NCBI GenBank assembly: GCA_020881915.1
Contig: JAJFPB010000009.1
Location: forward strand, 248,001-312,000
Origin: Paramyrothecium sp. XJ0827
Taxonomy: Eukaryota; Ascomycota; Sordariomycetes; Hypocreales; Stachybotryaceae
Direction of reading: 5' to 3'
DNA: 64,000 nucleotides
Part shown: positions 34,730-46,125 of the stretch, piece after piece
Position numbering within the stretch: position 1 is the stretch's first letter
How the letters are laid out: every line of letters begins with the position of its first letter
Notes under the pieces: model-generated
Database searches by the model: none
The model's input: the letters and a program-made list of their open reading frames with translations, nothing else
Told to the model about the DNA's origin: nothing
Position numbers and translations under genes: made by a program

Positions 34730-35936
34730 TACTCGGCATACTCTAACCTCGATGGCCTTAGGGCAAAGTCCAGGCTAACCATTCTCACTCTACGCATTCC
34801 CGGAATCCAGGTCTACACTATGAACCCAACTTCACTGAGACCCACTGTTCAAAAGCAATGGAGAGTTTTATCATTCACATCGATCCAGGCCCATTTCGCC
34901 AAATTATCCACAGATGCCGGCAAGGAAGGTATGGAAGTCGTTCGTTGGGATCTCATCGGAGAAGACAGCTTGGTACCCGGCCTGATGAAGGTCATTCACC
35001 CTGTGCTAAGCCCAGGAGCTGGGCTGGAGGCTATGGGCCAAGAAGCAACACACGGCGTTACAGAAACCCTTGATCGGTATGCGTCGAGTGAACCGGTCAA
35101 GGTCAGCCTGTATGATTGGATTAAAAAAGAGCTTTTCATAGTGACGAAAAATGCCATTCGAAAGAAGTAAATACGAGCAGAACTTGATGCCCTTGATGCT
35201 CAGAATTTCGTGTAGTCTGCTCGCACGTGAGGGCGTCACTGCATGGGAGACTTTGGTTGAAGCTTTCATGCAGTACCTCAAGGACGATGGACATCTTAAG
35301 GGCTCGGCCTTCATCAGCGTAGTTATGAGTTCGTGTGTTCTCAAGGTCTCACCTTATCAGATACTTCGAATTATAAAGCAGGTCCTGTATACGGACTCAC
35401 AGGCAACACTCTGAGAACTGCGTTCTGGCTCATCTATCGACTCGGATCCGAAAGTCCTTGAGAACTGTCGTGCGGGGGTCAACAAAACCGTTAACGTGGT
35501 TGATGGTACTTACACTATTGATTTAGCCGCAGTCAGGCGGTCATGCTAAATCCTCTTATGGATGTACTAGGAACTCATTTATTTCCACAGTGGTGGTTCA
35601 ACTATCTGCATGGCTCTTGAGGATCATCTGCTCGAAAGACAACATCTCATAAAGAAAGGTGGAGTTATCATAATGCCATCAAAGCTACAACACATGTCCA
35701 AGGAGGCTTGGGGTGATGACAGTCAGGAGTTTCCCTACAAACGCTTCGCGCAAAAGTCAGGCAATAACCGTCATAACATGACGGCTTTTCGAGGATCTGG
35801 TGGAGGGACCACAACTTGCCCTGACCGTCACTTGGCCACAATAGAGATATTCACGTTTGCGGCTATGATACTTCTGCGATTTGATGTAATGCTCAGTAAC
35901 ACGCAGTCATGGCCGAGGCTTACTAGTGAGAAGTAG
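34730..35936 (+). pseudogene. Cytochrome P450 pseudogene
   Basis: Pieces of one P450 lie in order on the plus strand in different frames. The first piece (to about 35155) contains IHPVLSPGAGLEAM. A frameshift near 35155 leads to YEQNLMPLML and LLAREGVTAWETLV. Further breaks near 35345-35415 and at 35444 lead through TAFWLIYRL and DPKVLENCRA. In-frame TAA and TAG then separate this from the final piece, with MALEDHLLE and the heme region. The heme cysteine is kept, but the loop reads FRGSGGGTTTCPDR, with Ser and Asp replacing usual glycines. The N-terminal anchor is not recognisable. The fragments resemble the fungal P450 group with the loop GGG-T-CPGR. It is not functional. Confidence 0.85.
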
Positions 35937-36948
35937 ACGTAATATGCTGCAATTGATCAGCCTGACTGTGGCGTCTCTGTCAAAACCCAGCCCCGAAAGA
36001 AATTCGAATGGAAAGTGGCTATGTTGAAAGCTGAAAGAGTGGCTAGTCTTATGGTTGATAATAAGCCAGAGGAAAAATCTCTTGACTGCGCGAAGGCTCA
36101 AAAGATGTAAAAGATCCACATGATTTAATAAGCATAGCAGTACTTAAAGGAACAGCTATATGTAATTATAACTATCATATTTCTTGTAGTATTTTGTAGC
36201 GAAAAATTATTAGTTCGTATCTGAGCAGCGAAATTCTTCGTGCTAAGTTCTACGAATATTTTTTGGGCTTATTCCAATTAATCAAATCTAGTATTCGCTA
36301 TATCTTCTAAGCCTTCGTGCAGTCAAGGGGATTGCTTGTTGTGTCAAGATACGAGTTTCGTGCCGTATTATCTTCCGTCTTCTAGCCAAGAAAAACTAAT
36401 GTAATCGGTACTTGATTAACCTGCGACGTGATCCTGAGATTGAGATAAGATTCGCCCAGTGTCTCAAAGCTGCGCTCGTTACTCATCTTTTGGGGGCCCG
36501 ATTCCAGAGGCACGCTCCTCCCACACAGAAATATATAGAAAGTTGGGGGTGGAGGGGAAGGGGTGTGGGAATGCATTGGGGGCAGAGTAGTATCGCTTGA
36601 TATTAAATAATTTATTATTACGGTATTATAGTAATAATAGAAATGAGACAGCTCCTGAGTTTGAGGTAATAAATGCAATGCAGGATTTCCCCACATATTT
36701 ATTTGCGCTGTAACCACATGTGACAAAGGTGCTAGCCCCTTGAGACAGCTAAATGACTACTCCTTAGAAATGACCAGTATTTCATGTACGACTTTAAGAA
36801 GTATGTGTTTCTCTATCTTTATTATGGACTTAGACATCTATTTTCCCCCTTTACTTGTATTGACCTGTGGGCATTCCAACCACGGTTCTGTGCCGAAATT
36901 TAAGGGGGCTTCTCGTCGAAAATTTGTGAGCTTATAAACATACGAGCT
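35937..36948. other. AT-rich intergenic block
   Basis: About 1 kb of strongly AT-rich sequence, especially 36120-36420 and 36595-36720, with no gene. It has the look of RIP-mutated repeat remains. Confidence 0.5.
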
Positions 36949-37710
36949 ATGCTATTAGACTCGGATGGCCTTCAGACAGTCCCAGATAGGACGGAAAAAG
37001 TCGTCGTTCCACGAGAGAGTGAAGGACTCCAAGTTTACTCTATACCCTCACTTAATAATGGCCACTCTCAATTTGTCGAATCGAAGACGAGCCCACATAA
37101 TGCCTCTGATCAAGTTGTTTTGCGTCGAAAAAGGATATTCTTTATTATTCTCTACATATTCATCATTATAACCTTTGCAGCCGCTGTTTTTGGTGGCACT
37201 TTTGGTTCGGGGAAAGGCCTTGCTTCAGATGCCTCAAGCTCAGGAAAACCGGAACCAACATCTTTCACACCGATTCTATCAGTCACACCTCTATTAACTA
37301 CGACTACGCCAACTTCCTCCCTGTCTACATCTACATCCCCTTCATCCAGATCAATTTCGACTATACCAACGTCTGAACTGCCACCGTCTATATCTCCAGT
37401 ATCAAGATTAAGTTCGATTTTACCAACGTCTGAACTGTCCTCGTCTACGTCTCTAGTGTTTACATTAAGTTCGATCTTGTCAACTTCAGTCACGTCTGCA
37501 TCCGATATTCCCATGATAAGCACAGCTAAAACAGTCTCATCTGTCGTTAATACTATCGATATGAGTTCATTGGAACCTACTTCGACGGTTTTGACAGGAA
37601 AATGTAGATCGAGGTACGACGTATGTGGTGGCGAGGGCTGGATGGACCAAAACTGTTGCCCGCCTAGCAGCTGCGAGTATCAGAACAGTTTCTACGCACA
37701 ATGTGTTTGA
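36949..37710 (+). CDS. Membrane-anchored protein with Ser/Thr stalk and CBM1-like domain
   Basis: Single exon, 253 residues. Residues 1-62 are hydrophilic and end in a basic cluster (RRKR), followed by one transmembrane helix at about 63-82. The positive-inside rule predicts type II topology with the C terminus outside. Residues 90-215 form a Ser/Thr-rich stalk with two imperfect repeats (PTSELPPS, PTSELSSS), likely O-glycosylated. The last 36 residues hold six cysteines (219, 226, 236, 237, 242, 252) and the pattern of a CBM1 cellulose-binding module, including Trp231 and Phe248-Tyr249. Such a protein could tether the cell to cellulose or act as a wall sensor, which is inference. A TATAAA lies only 16 bases upstream of the ATG. 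It sits isolated in an AT-rich block. Confidence 0.7.
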   Translation: MLLDSDGLQTVPDRTEKVVVPRESEGLQVYSIPSLNNGHSQFVESKTSPHNASDQVVLRRKRIFFIILYIFIIITFAAAVFGGTFGSGKGLASDASSSGKPEPTSFTPILSVTPLLTTTTPTSSLSTSTSPSSRSISTIPTSELPPSISPVSRLSSILPTSELSSSTSLVFTLSSILSTSVTSASDIPMISTAKTVSSVVNTIDMSSLEPTSTVLTGKCRSRYDVCGGEGWMDQNCCPPSSCEYQNSFYAQCV

Positions 37711-38435
37711 GCATAGGAGCACTTGGGTGGAGACAGCAGATAGCTAAGGTGCGTGGACGACATGGAAACTGGATAATTGTTTAAATCAACCGGACCATAC
37801 TATTCGTACATGCAATCTTGAAATAGATCTCTATTTCACACTTGGGCCAATAAAGGTGAAGTAAGTCACGATGAACATGTCTCCCTAGTGTAATGTGCTT
37901 TTCCAATGGTAATATTACATATAGAAACTCAATAATATGCGATATACGGGAAACCTCATGGACTTCTAGCTCTGGTTTATAGCTCGATCATGAGATAATT
38001 AAGTGTTGCGTCTTAAGATAATGACAGTATGATCGAAGGAGCACTCTTGGGCTGCCATGCTCTAATCTACCTAGAAGCCTGTATATATTATAAACTGTCC
38101 TAACCTTATAACTAAGCTTAATATAATGAAATTGGTTATCCTGAAAGTACATCTTATATAAGTAATTTAATTAGCAAAAGAAAAGCTGGAAGCCTTAGAG
38201 TATCAGCCGAAATATCGTCTAAAATAAGGAGAACCAACAACGTAAATTTCAGGTGTATACATTCACAACAGGTCACTTCGGTCCAGAATCTTTCGCTATC
38301 AGTTCGTGGAGTAGAACCGCCTCTTTCACCATGCGAGGATAGAAATAGGTAACCACTGAATTATGACAGTGACTCCATATGTACATAAAATCCGCTCCCT
38401 CCCGTTGAACATTTGTCTGCAAAGTTGGCTGCCCG
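37711..38435. other. AT-rich intergenic block
   Basis: AT-rich sequence, strongest at 38070-38230, with no supported gene. Together with 35937-36948 it brackets the CBM1-like gene. Confidence 0.5.
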
Positions 38436-39252
38436 CTATGTGGTTCCTTTTCCAGCACTCTGAGCCACTGCAATGGCAGCACTTACAGGCGAAACGTCCG
38501 CGAGCTGTACCAAGCGCTGCGAAGGTTTCCAGCCAAGCTCAACGGGCAATCTCTCCTCGGTCAGAAAGACGGTTGATCGATCCTTTAAAGCCTTCAGCTT
38601 GTTGTAGTCCACCCCGGCATCTGTCACGGCAGGTACGTCGCCATCCACCATGAGCATCAGCACGAAGGCAGCCTCACCTCTTGCCGGACTTTGCTCGGCT
38701 GGCGTTAGTGGCGAAGCGGCTTCAAGCCGAGCTCGAGAATGGCCAAGGGATTGCGCATTAATGTATTTTAAATCAGCACTGTCGTCCATGACACTCTTGA
38801 CTCGCTCTGGAAGCACAGTGTTGCTGTCATCGCCACGAGCCAATGAAGCTGGTCTCTCAAGCCCTAGCGGGCGGTTGATCAAATCTTCGAGATCAATCAC
38901 GGTTACATTACCGAGAGCTGCGAACGCGCTGGTACCTGGTATGAGGCCAAAGTTTCTGCTCCAGTTGGTAGCCGCCGAGATGGCGTCAGCAATATCTTCT
39001 ACGGTGATGTTGCGTCCATCGTGGGGACTGGGAAGCATTCCAGTTAGCTCTCGAGGACCGGGCAGGGTTGAGCGGAACAAGTAAGACATACAGGTAACCA
39101 TGGTTGGCCAGGGTATTGAGCATTGGACATGGTCCACGCGAGTCAGCAGTTCCAGCCGCTTCGAATGGCCGGGTGTCCACAGCTTGCGATATCATTGCGG
39201 ACGGCAGCGCCATCGCCGGAGTCGCTAAGGCCAGAGCTTTTGAGAAGTGCAT
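38436..39252 (-). CDS. Heme-thiolate peroxidase (chloroperoxidase family), secreted
   Basis: Secreted heme-thiolate peroxidase or peroxygenase of the chloroperoxidase superfamily. Two exons, 39252-39092 and 39027-38436, give 250 residues, the usual length. The intron has a GTATGT donor, a CTAAC branch site and a TTCCCAG acceptor. Joining it restores the motif PCPMLNTLANHGYLPHDGR, in which the cysteine of PCP is the heme ligand. Residues 1-16 or so are a signal peptide. In the acid-base region, where family members usually read E-H-D or E-G-D, this protein reads GLERPASLAR, keeping the Glu but replacing the next two residues. Activity may therefore be altered or lost. A TATA element lies at 39341-39349. 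Confidence 0.85.
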
Positions 39253-39340
39253 TGTATTGATTTCGACTCTAGGCCTCGTGTTCTGCTCGATTCTGACGTT
39301 CAGTTCCCGAGGTGCCAGTCCTGCGCAGTGCCTGGCACAC

Positions 39341-39349
39341 ATATATATT
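39341..39349 (-). promoter_or_regulatory. TATA box of the heme-thiolate peroxidase gene
   Basis: An alternating TA stretch about 90 bases upstream of the ATG at 39252, at a typical distance for a fungal TATA element. Assigned by position only. Confidence 0.4.
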
Positions 39350-41070
39350 CTTTCCGCCCTTTAACTCTCTCGACGAGACCGTTTTTGTCACGGACCTTTG
39401 CGGCGTATTACATGCAGTCCTTCTTATACAGTCGGGCTCCTAGTTCGATCCACCAATAGGCGTCGGCTTTCCAGAATGGCAAGGTGGTTGTCAACACGAA
39501 ACAATTCGACCCGATGATTTGATTACCAAGTTCGGACGTGACGGATATCGGGAATTTTATATAATACAGCATAAACACGTTCAGGAAACATTTCGTTCGG
39601 TAATGGAAACAATCCGATTGGTTTCTTCCAAGATCTTGGATCTCTCGGACAGTAATGTTCCGAATGATCAGCGTCAATGGACCCATATCTACAAAAACAA
39701 TCTATATTTCGAACATCACTATGGGGCAAGACTGGAACCTCGTGCCACACTTTAATCTCATGATATGATCATCCGCTTTCACACTCACAGTTATTGTCAT
39801 AGCACTTGAGAATGGTTATGTAACTTGCAATGACATTTGGCAGGAGGACGAGTCGGGTCCCAACACATCTTTCTGCCATATCGAACAGTCCAAGCTACTA
39901 CTGCTCTCCGAGATGGTAAAAATTACGCGCAATAGTATGGCTCTGCTTCCAATACTGTTGTCCATTGGGCCATGCATTTTTGACACTGTGTGGTCGTCTA
40001 AAATGGTGCGTTGGAGTATGCCCAGCCCACAAATACAGCTCAGAAAGAGTCGGCGTAATGTTCGACCGTGATTTACTCGATTCCCTTTGCTTTCCTGCCA
40101 ACCAGATGCCTCCATCTTTTGAAAGAAAAAGCTCATGACACCACCCTTTCAATCTCTCTAGCCTGACTTGACTTGACCAATGTTGACCATAGCTTTGTTA
40201 CCTTGTTTCATGACGTTGACAGTTCCTTTTGGTGCGTAACCTAAAACTGGCACATGAAGACCGTTCAACTCTTTTCCGGGCCTTTGCAACGGACCTGTTG
40301 CACTGAAAATACCGGTCCATTGAACGCTTATCACGACTTGTACGGTTATGGACGCCGTCGCCCTTTCTCCTCGTCGTTTTGGCGCAAGGCGCATCCTCAT
40401 CTAGTTCTCAGTGAAGCTAACGCTAGCTTCTAGACGCGTCATTACCGATCGCAGAGGACCATCCTAGTAGTCCTGAGGAGCACAATTGTGGAAGGCGAAA
40501 TATGGAAAGTACCCAGTCTCCTCGAGGACAGTGCTGCGCCCCGCCTAATGTAGCCAGACAGGGGATAGCACGAGGGTGTTCAAACGCAATCTTGCCGAGC
40601 CTGGGCGTTCCGACTTCATGATTGGATGAATGCAGCTGCGCCTTACGCCACATGCAAATGTCAGCCAGACCCCAGTTCAATAGTCTTCCATCTAGGAACA
40701 AGGCTGTTGACGTGACACCGGGTTTGTATGTTTCATTTGTACCCTGGGTATCCTGCCGTCCGTTTTTTAATATGTTATTGAGGCATCAGGAATGGAGCCC
40801 AGCCTCGAACAAATTGCACTCGGAATCTGATTCAGGCATATCGTCTGGAAGTTGCAATTTAGGGACAAAGAGTTTCAGTCCGCCGTGCTCTTCGGCGACG
40901 AGGTCGAGAACGCGTAAGACACAAAATGGCGTAAAAATCTTCCCTTCGGATAGGTGGAATTATTCGATCGGAAGTTATGCTTGATTTTAGCTCGCTGCTG
41001 TGCCGCAGGGGAGCCCGCTGATTACGGCACGGCTCGTTTCTAAAGTCCAGCCTTCACACGGTCAGAAAGG

Positions 41071-41078
41071 TATATATG
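41071..41078 (+). promoter_or_regulatory. TATA box of the lactonase-fold gene
   Basis: TATATATG lies 86 bases upstream of the ATG at 41157. Assigned by position only. Confidence 0.4.
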
Positions 41079-41156
41079 GACTCGACTCAACCGCCCGATA
41101 TGTAGCATTCTACAGTGAAGCGTTCTGCAACTGGCAATCATCCCCTTGTTTCCACA

Positions 41157-42452
41157 ATGCTGTCATCCACTACTCTGTCCCTTTTCGCACTCGCGATCAG
41201 CGTCGGCTTCAATCCGGTAGCAGCCAAGGAGCATATCCTGCTCGTGGCACACCAGAGTCGCGGCGTGCTTTCAGTTGGTTTCAACCCTTCCAAGTCTGCA
41301 TCTCAAAGCCTACGACTACTGGACACTGCTCCTGCAGGCACTCGCCCCGGATGGATCTGCACAAATGATGAACACGTCTACTCGGTAGCGCGAACTTTTT
41401 ATCCAACTAATGCCTCGGATTCTGGGGGTGTCTACTCGTGGCTGAACGAGAAGGGGGAGAGCGAATTACTCCCTCTGACCGACGTTAGTTCCCGAGGAAG
41501 GGGTGGAGTTCATTGCGATGTAAGCAAGGACGGACGGCTCCTCGTTGCCGCGAACATGTAAGATGAAATGCATCCTCGGGCAAACTCCAACAAAACCTTG
41601 TCACTGACAACGGCAAATAGTGATGGTTCAACAGTCTCGGTTTTTCCAGTCGCTGAAGATGGCGCCATCGAAGACGCCTCGCATGTATTCCAACATAGGC
41701 TTGCATCGCCAGGACCTGGAGCTGGCACCTCTCAATCTCAAAGCTATCCTCATCAAGCAGAGTTTGATCCTTCTAATGAGTACTTCTTCGTTCCTGATAA
41801 GGGTGGGGACATCATTTATGTGTACCAAGTTTCAGAGCCGGGTCAAGTGTCACAGGTATTGAACGTCACGCTCCCTCTGGGTACAGGACCTCGTCATCTG
41901 ACGTTCACTGTTGTTGGACCTACTCGCTCCCTGTTATACGTGGTAAGTGAGCTGGCCAACACATTGACGGTCTTCGCAGTTGATGGAGTGAACAACAATA
42001 AGAGGCGCAAGGACCTGAAATTGGAAGTTACCCTTATCCAGGCTGTTTCGACTCTGGGACCAGGCAGTGATCCAACCCCTCCTGAGAACCTGCGTACGGC
42101 GGCCGAGGTGGCCATCACCAACGACAGACGTTTCGTCTACGTGACAAACAGATGGGCCGCATCGCCAGAAAACGATACTTTTGCAATCTACTCATTGAAT
42201 GAAGGACATGAAACCACCCCGTTAACGTATTTGGGCACAAGAAGCACCGAGGGTAAAGTCCCAAGGCACTTTTCCATTTCCAACGACTCGAAGAATAAGT
42301 ACGTTGCTGTGGCCAATCAACTGTCGAACAACTTGATCATTATCGAGAGAAACGTCAATTCGGGAGCCCTGGGGAAGGTTGTGGGTAGCTTGTCGCTAGG
42401 AGCTTTTGATCAAACCGGCCTCCTCGGGCCTCAGGCCGTAGTGTGGCGGTAA
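41157..42452 (+). CDS. Secreted lactonase-fold (6-phosphogluconolactonase-like) beta-propeller
   Basis: Two exons, 41157-41557 and 41621-42452 (GTAAGA donor), give 410 residues of the seven-bladed lactonase family. Residues 1-22 form a signal peptide, so the protein is exported and is not the cytosolic pentose-phosphate enzyme. Repeated blade motifs are visible: GGVHCDVSKDGRLLVAAN, HQAEFDPSNEYFFVPDKG, GPRHLTFTVVG, RFVYVTNR and VPRHFSISNDSKNKYVAVAN. Fungal relatives include muconate-cycloisomerase-like and lactone-hydrolysing propellers, and the substrate here is unknown. The upstream in-frame GTG at 41115 is not used because the ATG at 41157 begins the signal peptide. The gene is convergent with the MFS gene, 143 bases apart. 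Confidence 0.85.
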
Positions 42453-42595
42453 TCGAGTGGCACCTCGACTTACAGCACAAAGATCAAAAGCCTTCATCTT
42501 AGTTGAGATAAACCAATATGCAACTCAGGATTTCGCTTTTAATTATGAACACTCACTTACTCATGAAGTGTGAAATCAACTGCCAACATGTCCTT

Positions 42596-44349
42596 CTACT
42601 CATCTTTCTTCCCGACAGTGCCAGCCTTCCTAAAGCCCCAATAAGAAATGATCACAACCATTGCAGTAGCCGCAAAGATTGTCCAGAACGCGCCTCTATA
42701 TCCTTCCATCAATGCGGCGCCTTCATTTTCCTCTGGCGAGTGTTCTGTGATAGAGGCAGCAATAGCCGCTGTAACCGCCAGCCCTACACTATTGCCAAAC
42801 TGAGCCACCTCGTTGAAGACCCCTCCGGCAAGTGACTGTAAGTCCGGGGGAAAGGCTTCCGATATCACCAAGGCAGAAGCCGTGAATAGAACTGCAGTGC
42901 ATTAGTCTTCCCCGGGCTGAAGTGGCAGGGAGGCAACGTTACCGTCTGGGTTCACGGGAGATAGGAGTAGAACCCAGAATGGGGCAAACCAATAATTCTC
43001 ACCAACATCAATGGTTGCCATTAAAATCGGAGCAATCAAGGTGACCAGACCAGACACGACCGCTAGTGTTTGAACCTTTACACGAGATATGAGGTACGCC
43101 GTGGCAATGTTGACAACAGCACCCATGATAGGATGTGGTATAAATCGTAAAGAGCTTTGCAATGCCGAGATTCCCTCCACTTCCTGGAAACTATGTTCAA
43201 GTCAGAATCCATACAAGCAAATTTGAGGAACAGAAGGGATAGGATGATTAATTGACGATTCGACTTTGCATTTACTTACTACAGAGTCGTGAAGTATTCA
43301 ATGCCGTTGAGTGCTGCCCAGCAGAAAAATACCGATGTGCAAACGGCTGTGAAGGCAGCATTCTTCCACAATCGGTTGGGGATCAAAGCTGGTCGGCCGT
43401 GCTTTGTTTGCCAGTGCATCCAACATGGGAACGCTATGAGCAAGACGATCGAAAGAGAGAGGAGGGCTGCATTCCGGGCGTATCCAATGCTAAGATATGA
43501 CGATGTCGTCATTGCGAGAACGTACATCAACAATCCGAGCGCCGCAGATAGGATGATGGCGCCAGCCCAATCGATATCAGCGAGGCGCTTCGTCCATTTC
43601 TGCTCCGTCTGCGGCCGGGCAGTTGGCAATGACCATATTGCTACCGTGGACAGAATGAAGTTGATGATAGCCATCATGTAGTAGGCCCATCTCCAACCGA
43701 TTGTGTCGGTGAAGATACCACCTAGGACTAGACCTACAGCATAACCCAAGGGCTGCCCCATGCCGTTCATAGCGAAGGCAGTGTTGCGCCAAGAGCCTCT
43801 CGGAAAAGTCGCCGTGATAAGCCCAACGGCAGTTGGTAAGCACATTGAGATGGATACGCCTAACAGGGTGCGGAAGACTATGACTTGAATGCCGGTTTGC
43901 GCAAATCCTAGAGCAATGGTGAATGCGCAGAAGAGGTAGCTTCCGACGAACCACATTAGCTTAGCACCCACAACGTCGGCTACTGCTCCGAAGATAAGGA
44001 GGAGGCAACCCGCAGCCAGCGCATACACAGCAGCGGGTCACAGGTAAAGAGCTTGGGATAAGCCAACGTCTCGGGCAAGCTGCGGCGTTGCAGCAATGAG
44101 AATGCCAGAGCCCATCGTGTTCAAGAAACTGACGCCGGCCAGAGTTGCAATGACACCAATGCCACGGGCCTTAGAGACATTTTCTATGGACACAGCCGGC
44201 ACACGCGATTGTGTTTCATCTTGCGTTACTGGGAACAGTGTATTGTCTGCTTCAGCTATGCCTTCCGGGGAGGCGGAAACGCCGTCTTTGTCTTGTAGGG
44301 ATAATGGTTCCAACAGGATTGTTTGTGTCTGCTGGCTGCTTGAAGCCAT
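42596..44349 (-). pseudogene. MFS drug:H+ antiporter (DHA2-like) with in-frame stop
   Basis: Major facilitator transporter, probably 14 helices, related to fungal multidrug exporters. Exons 44349-43280, 43190-42943 and 42891-42596 give 537 codons plus stop, and all junctions restore conserved text (TTLYFQEVEGISALQ, SPVNPDVLFTASALV). Helices and loops such as GAVADVVGAKLMW and MNGMGQPLGYAVG are well kept. One codon, at 44040-44038 (position 104), is TGA where relatives have a tryptophan before PAAVYALAAG. The frame is the same on both sides, so this looks like a TGG-to-TGA transition or a sequence error. Without readthrough the product would end within the second helix. The start at 44349 is the first ATG. 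Confidence 0.8.
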
Positions 44350-46125
44350 CGTTACATCCAATGGCAAAAGTCGAGCAAGGATTCCGGTAAAATAATAAGT
44401 ATTGGAAATAAGTATTGGGAGAAAGGCCAGCTATAACCTACATACTCTAGGTTTTGGTCATTCACAAGGTGACCACAATCCCGTTATGTAGCTTGACCAG
44501 GCACCTACCCTGTACGAACAAACAAGAAACGACATACTGAAGGGCGCACACTACGCCCTAAAGTGTGGCCTTTGTGGCTAGGCGGCCAAGAACACTAGCT
44601 GGACATGTCAGACCAATGACGACATGCAAACCGAAGGCCCAGTAGGAAGATGAAGTGATAAGCATTTACTGGATTGCGCCGGGATCACGATAGCATTGTG
44701 GAGTTAATCGATGGGCCTTGCCCGCTGCGAATTGAATGGGAACGGTGCTGTGAGAAGCGAGCTCAACCTTGAGGCCTAGCTCTCAGTGAGGTAGAAACGC
44801 GCACACTGTACGTCATCGTGGATGCTGGATTTCGAGTTGGCAATCGCCACAGAACACGCGAGATAAACACGATTCAGCGCTGGCCATAGGACGGAGTCCC
44901 ACGATATCTTGACCTGCGGCTAGCAAAACCATAAGAAATGTCAGAATTAGTTGGGGTGATTTGACATTTAAGAGAGCAAGTCATCCGAGCAATCGTCTCT
45001 TTCGCATAACAGGGGTCTAATGCGTGCTTTACCAAAACACTGCCATCGCCAGATAAAGTCAAGGTAGAAGAAGTGGACGATGTCCCGAGACCTTCACTTG
45101 AGGTTTGCGCCGTCTTAAACCCCTCTCAGATGAGCCTATGAGGCAACAGAAAAAGAGACTGCAATTGTACACTCTTAGATTTGCTAGCAGTCTTTAGATG
45201 TGAGAATCTTTGATCGACAAATTTCCATCCAGAGTTGTTAAAATAGCTTGATCATAACATTTATTCTAGATCTTGTGGATCCTGTCCTCAGAAATTGGTT
45301 GCGGACGTTGAACCAGATTCAGGGGAGGCAAATTCAGAAGTTGCGACGACGGCCGGCAGACCCATGCAGCAGCACAGGCACGGTCGCCCTCCTCTCTCAG
45401 TCGGTGCGCAATAGCCATTCTCCGCAGTACAACGAACGATAACCGAAGGACATTTGCACTGGGCTCTAACAAGGGGAAAACGCGATCCTGCTATTAAAAG
45501 CCATTGCCGGTACGGACGCACACGGACCACTCACAATCCCTGCCAGGTGGCATTGTGGATGGGGTCATCTGTAGGCGAAAAGGGGCAAAGGAGTCGAAAA
45601 ATCTGGGGGCCACCACGATTGCTGCTGGTCTTTCGGGAGCCGTGGTCAGCTTCCGCGCAGGGAGCACGGAATAGGCTATCAAGTGTTAGAGTAACCTCAT
45701 AGCGAAGCCAAGAAGTAATTAAACCCTGCCGGCCAGCTCCGTCAAGCGCTAGTGCATTGAATACCGCTTGTTTTGGAAGCTTCGATGGGACCTGCGCTCA
45801 GAATTCGATGTTTCGAAACCCCAAAAATAGAATCTCAGTGATCAACCCCAAGAGAAAAGGCTATTAACAGCGAGAGATAATTGTACTTAAGAGAATGTGA
45901 GCGACCGTGCATCACCATGATCCATAGTCAGTTGTCAGTTTTCTTCAGTTTTCATTTTTTCATTTTGTCTTTTCCTATTCGTCATTGGGCAAGGTTCCTC
46001 GCTTGTTCAAACAACATTCGTTGAAATAGTCTTCACTTCTTACTGCGTTAATCTCGTTTTTAACCGCAATTTTTTCTACTCTTTCTTTCTTTCTTTTGCT
46101 TTGCTGTGGAACCCAATCTTTCGAA
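44350..46125. other. Intergenic, no gene seen
   Basis: This 1.8 kb is between divergent genes. No supported coding signal is present. Pyrimidine-rich tracts at about 45940-46100 precede the next gene and are typical of a fungal promoter. Confidence 0.5.

Larger units (their letters stand above)
39253..41156. other. Intergenic, one possible short relic
   Basis: No gene is supported. On the minus strand at 40786-40960 about 57 codons stay open and look coding (VLDLVAEEHGGLKLF, then PKLQLPDDMPESDSE), ending at a stop. No start, domain or partner exon was found, so it is only noted. Confidence 0.35.

Noticed and set aside
39042..39091. Alternative shorter intron in the heme-thiolate peroxidase gene
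   Set aside because: It gives NHELTGM instead of the conserved NHGYLPHDG; the longer intron has a CTAAC branch and restores the motif.
40786..40960. Short coding-like minus-strand stretch
   Set aside because: Only about 57 codons, no start and no partner exon; kept as a note in the intergenic entry.
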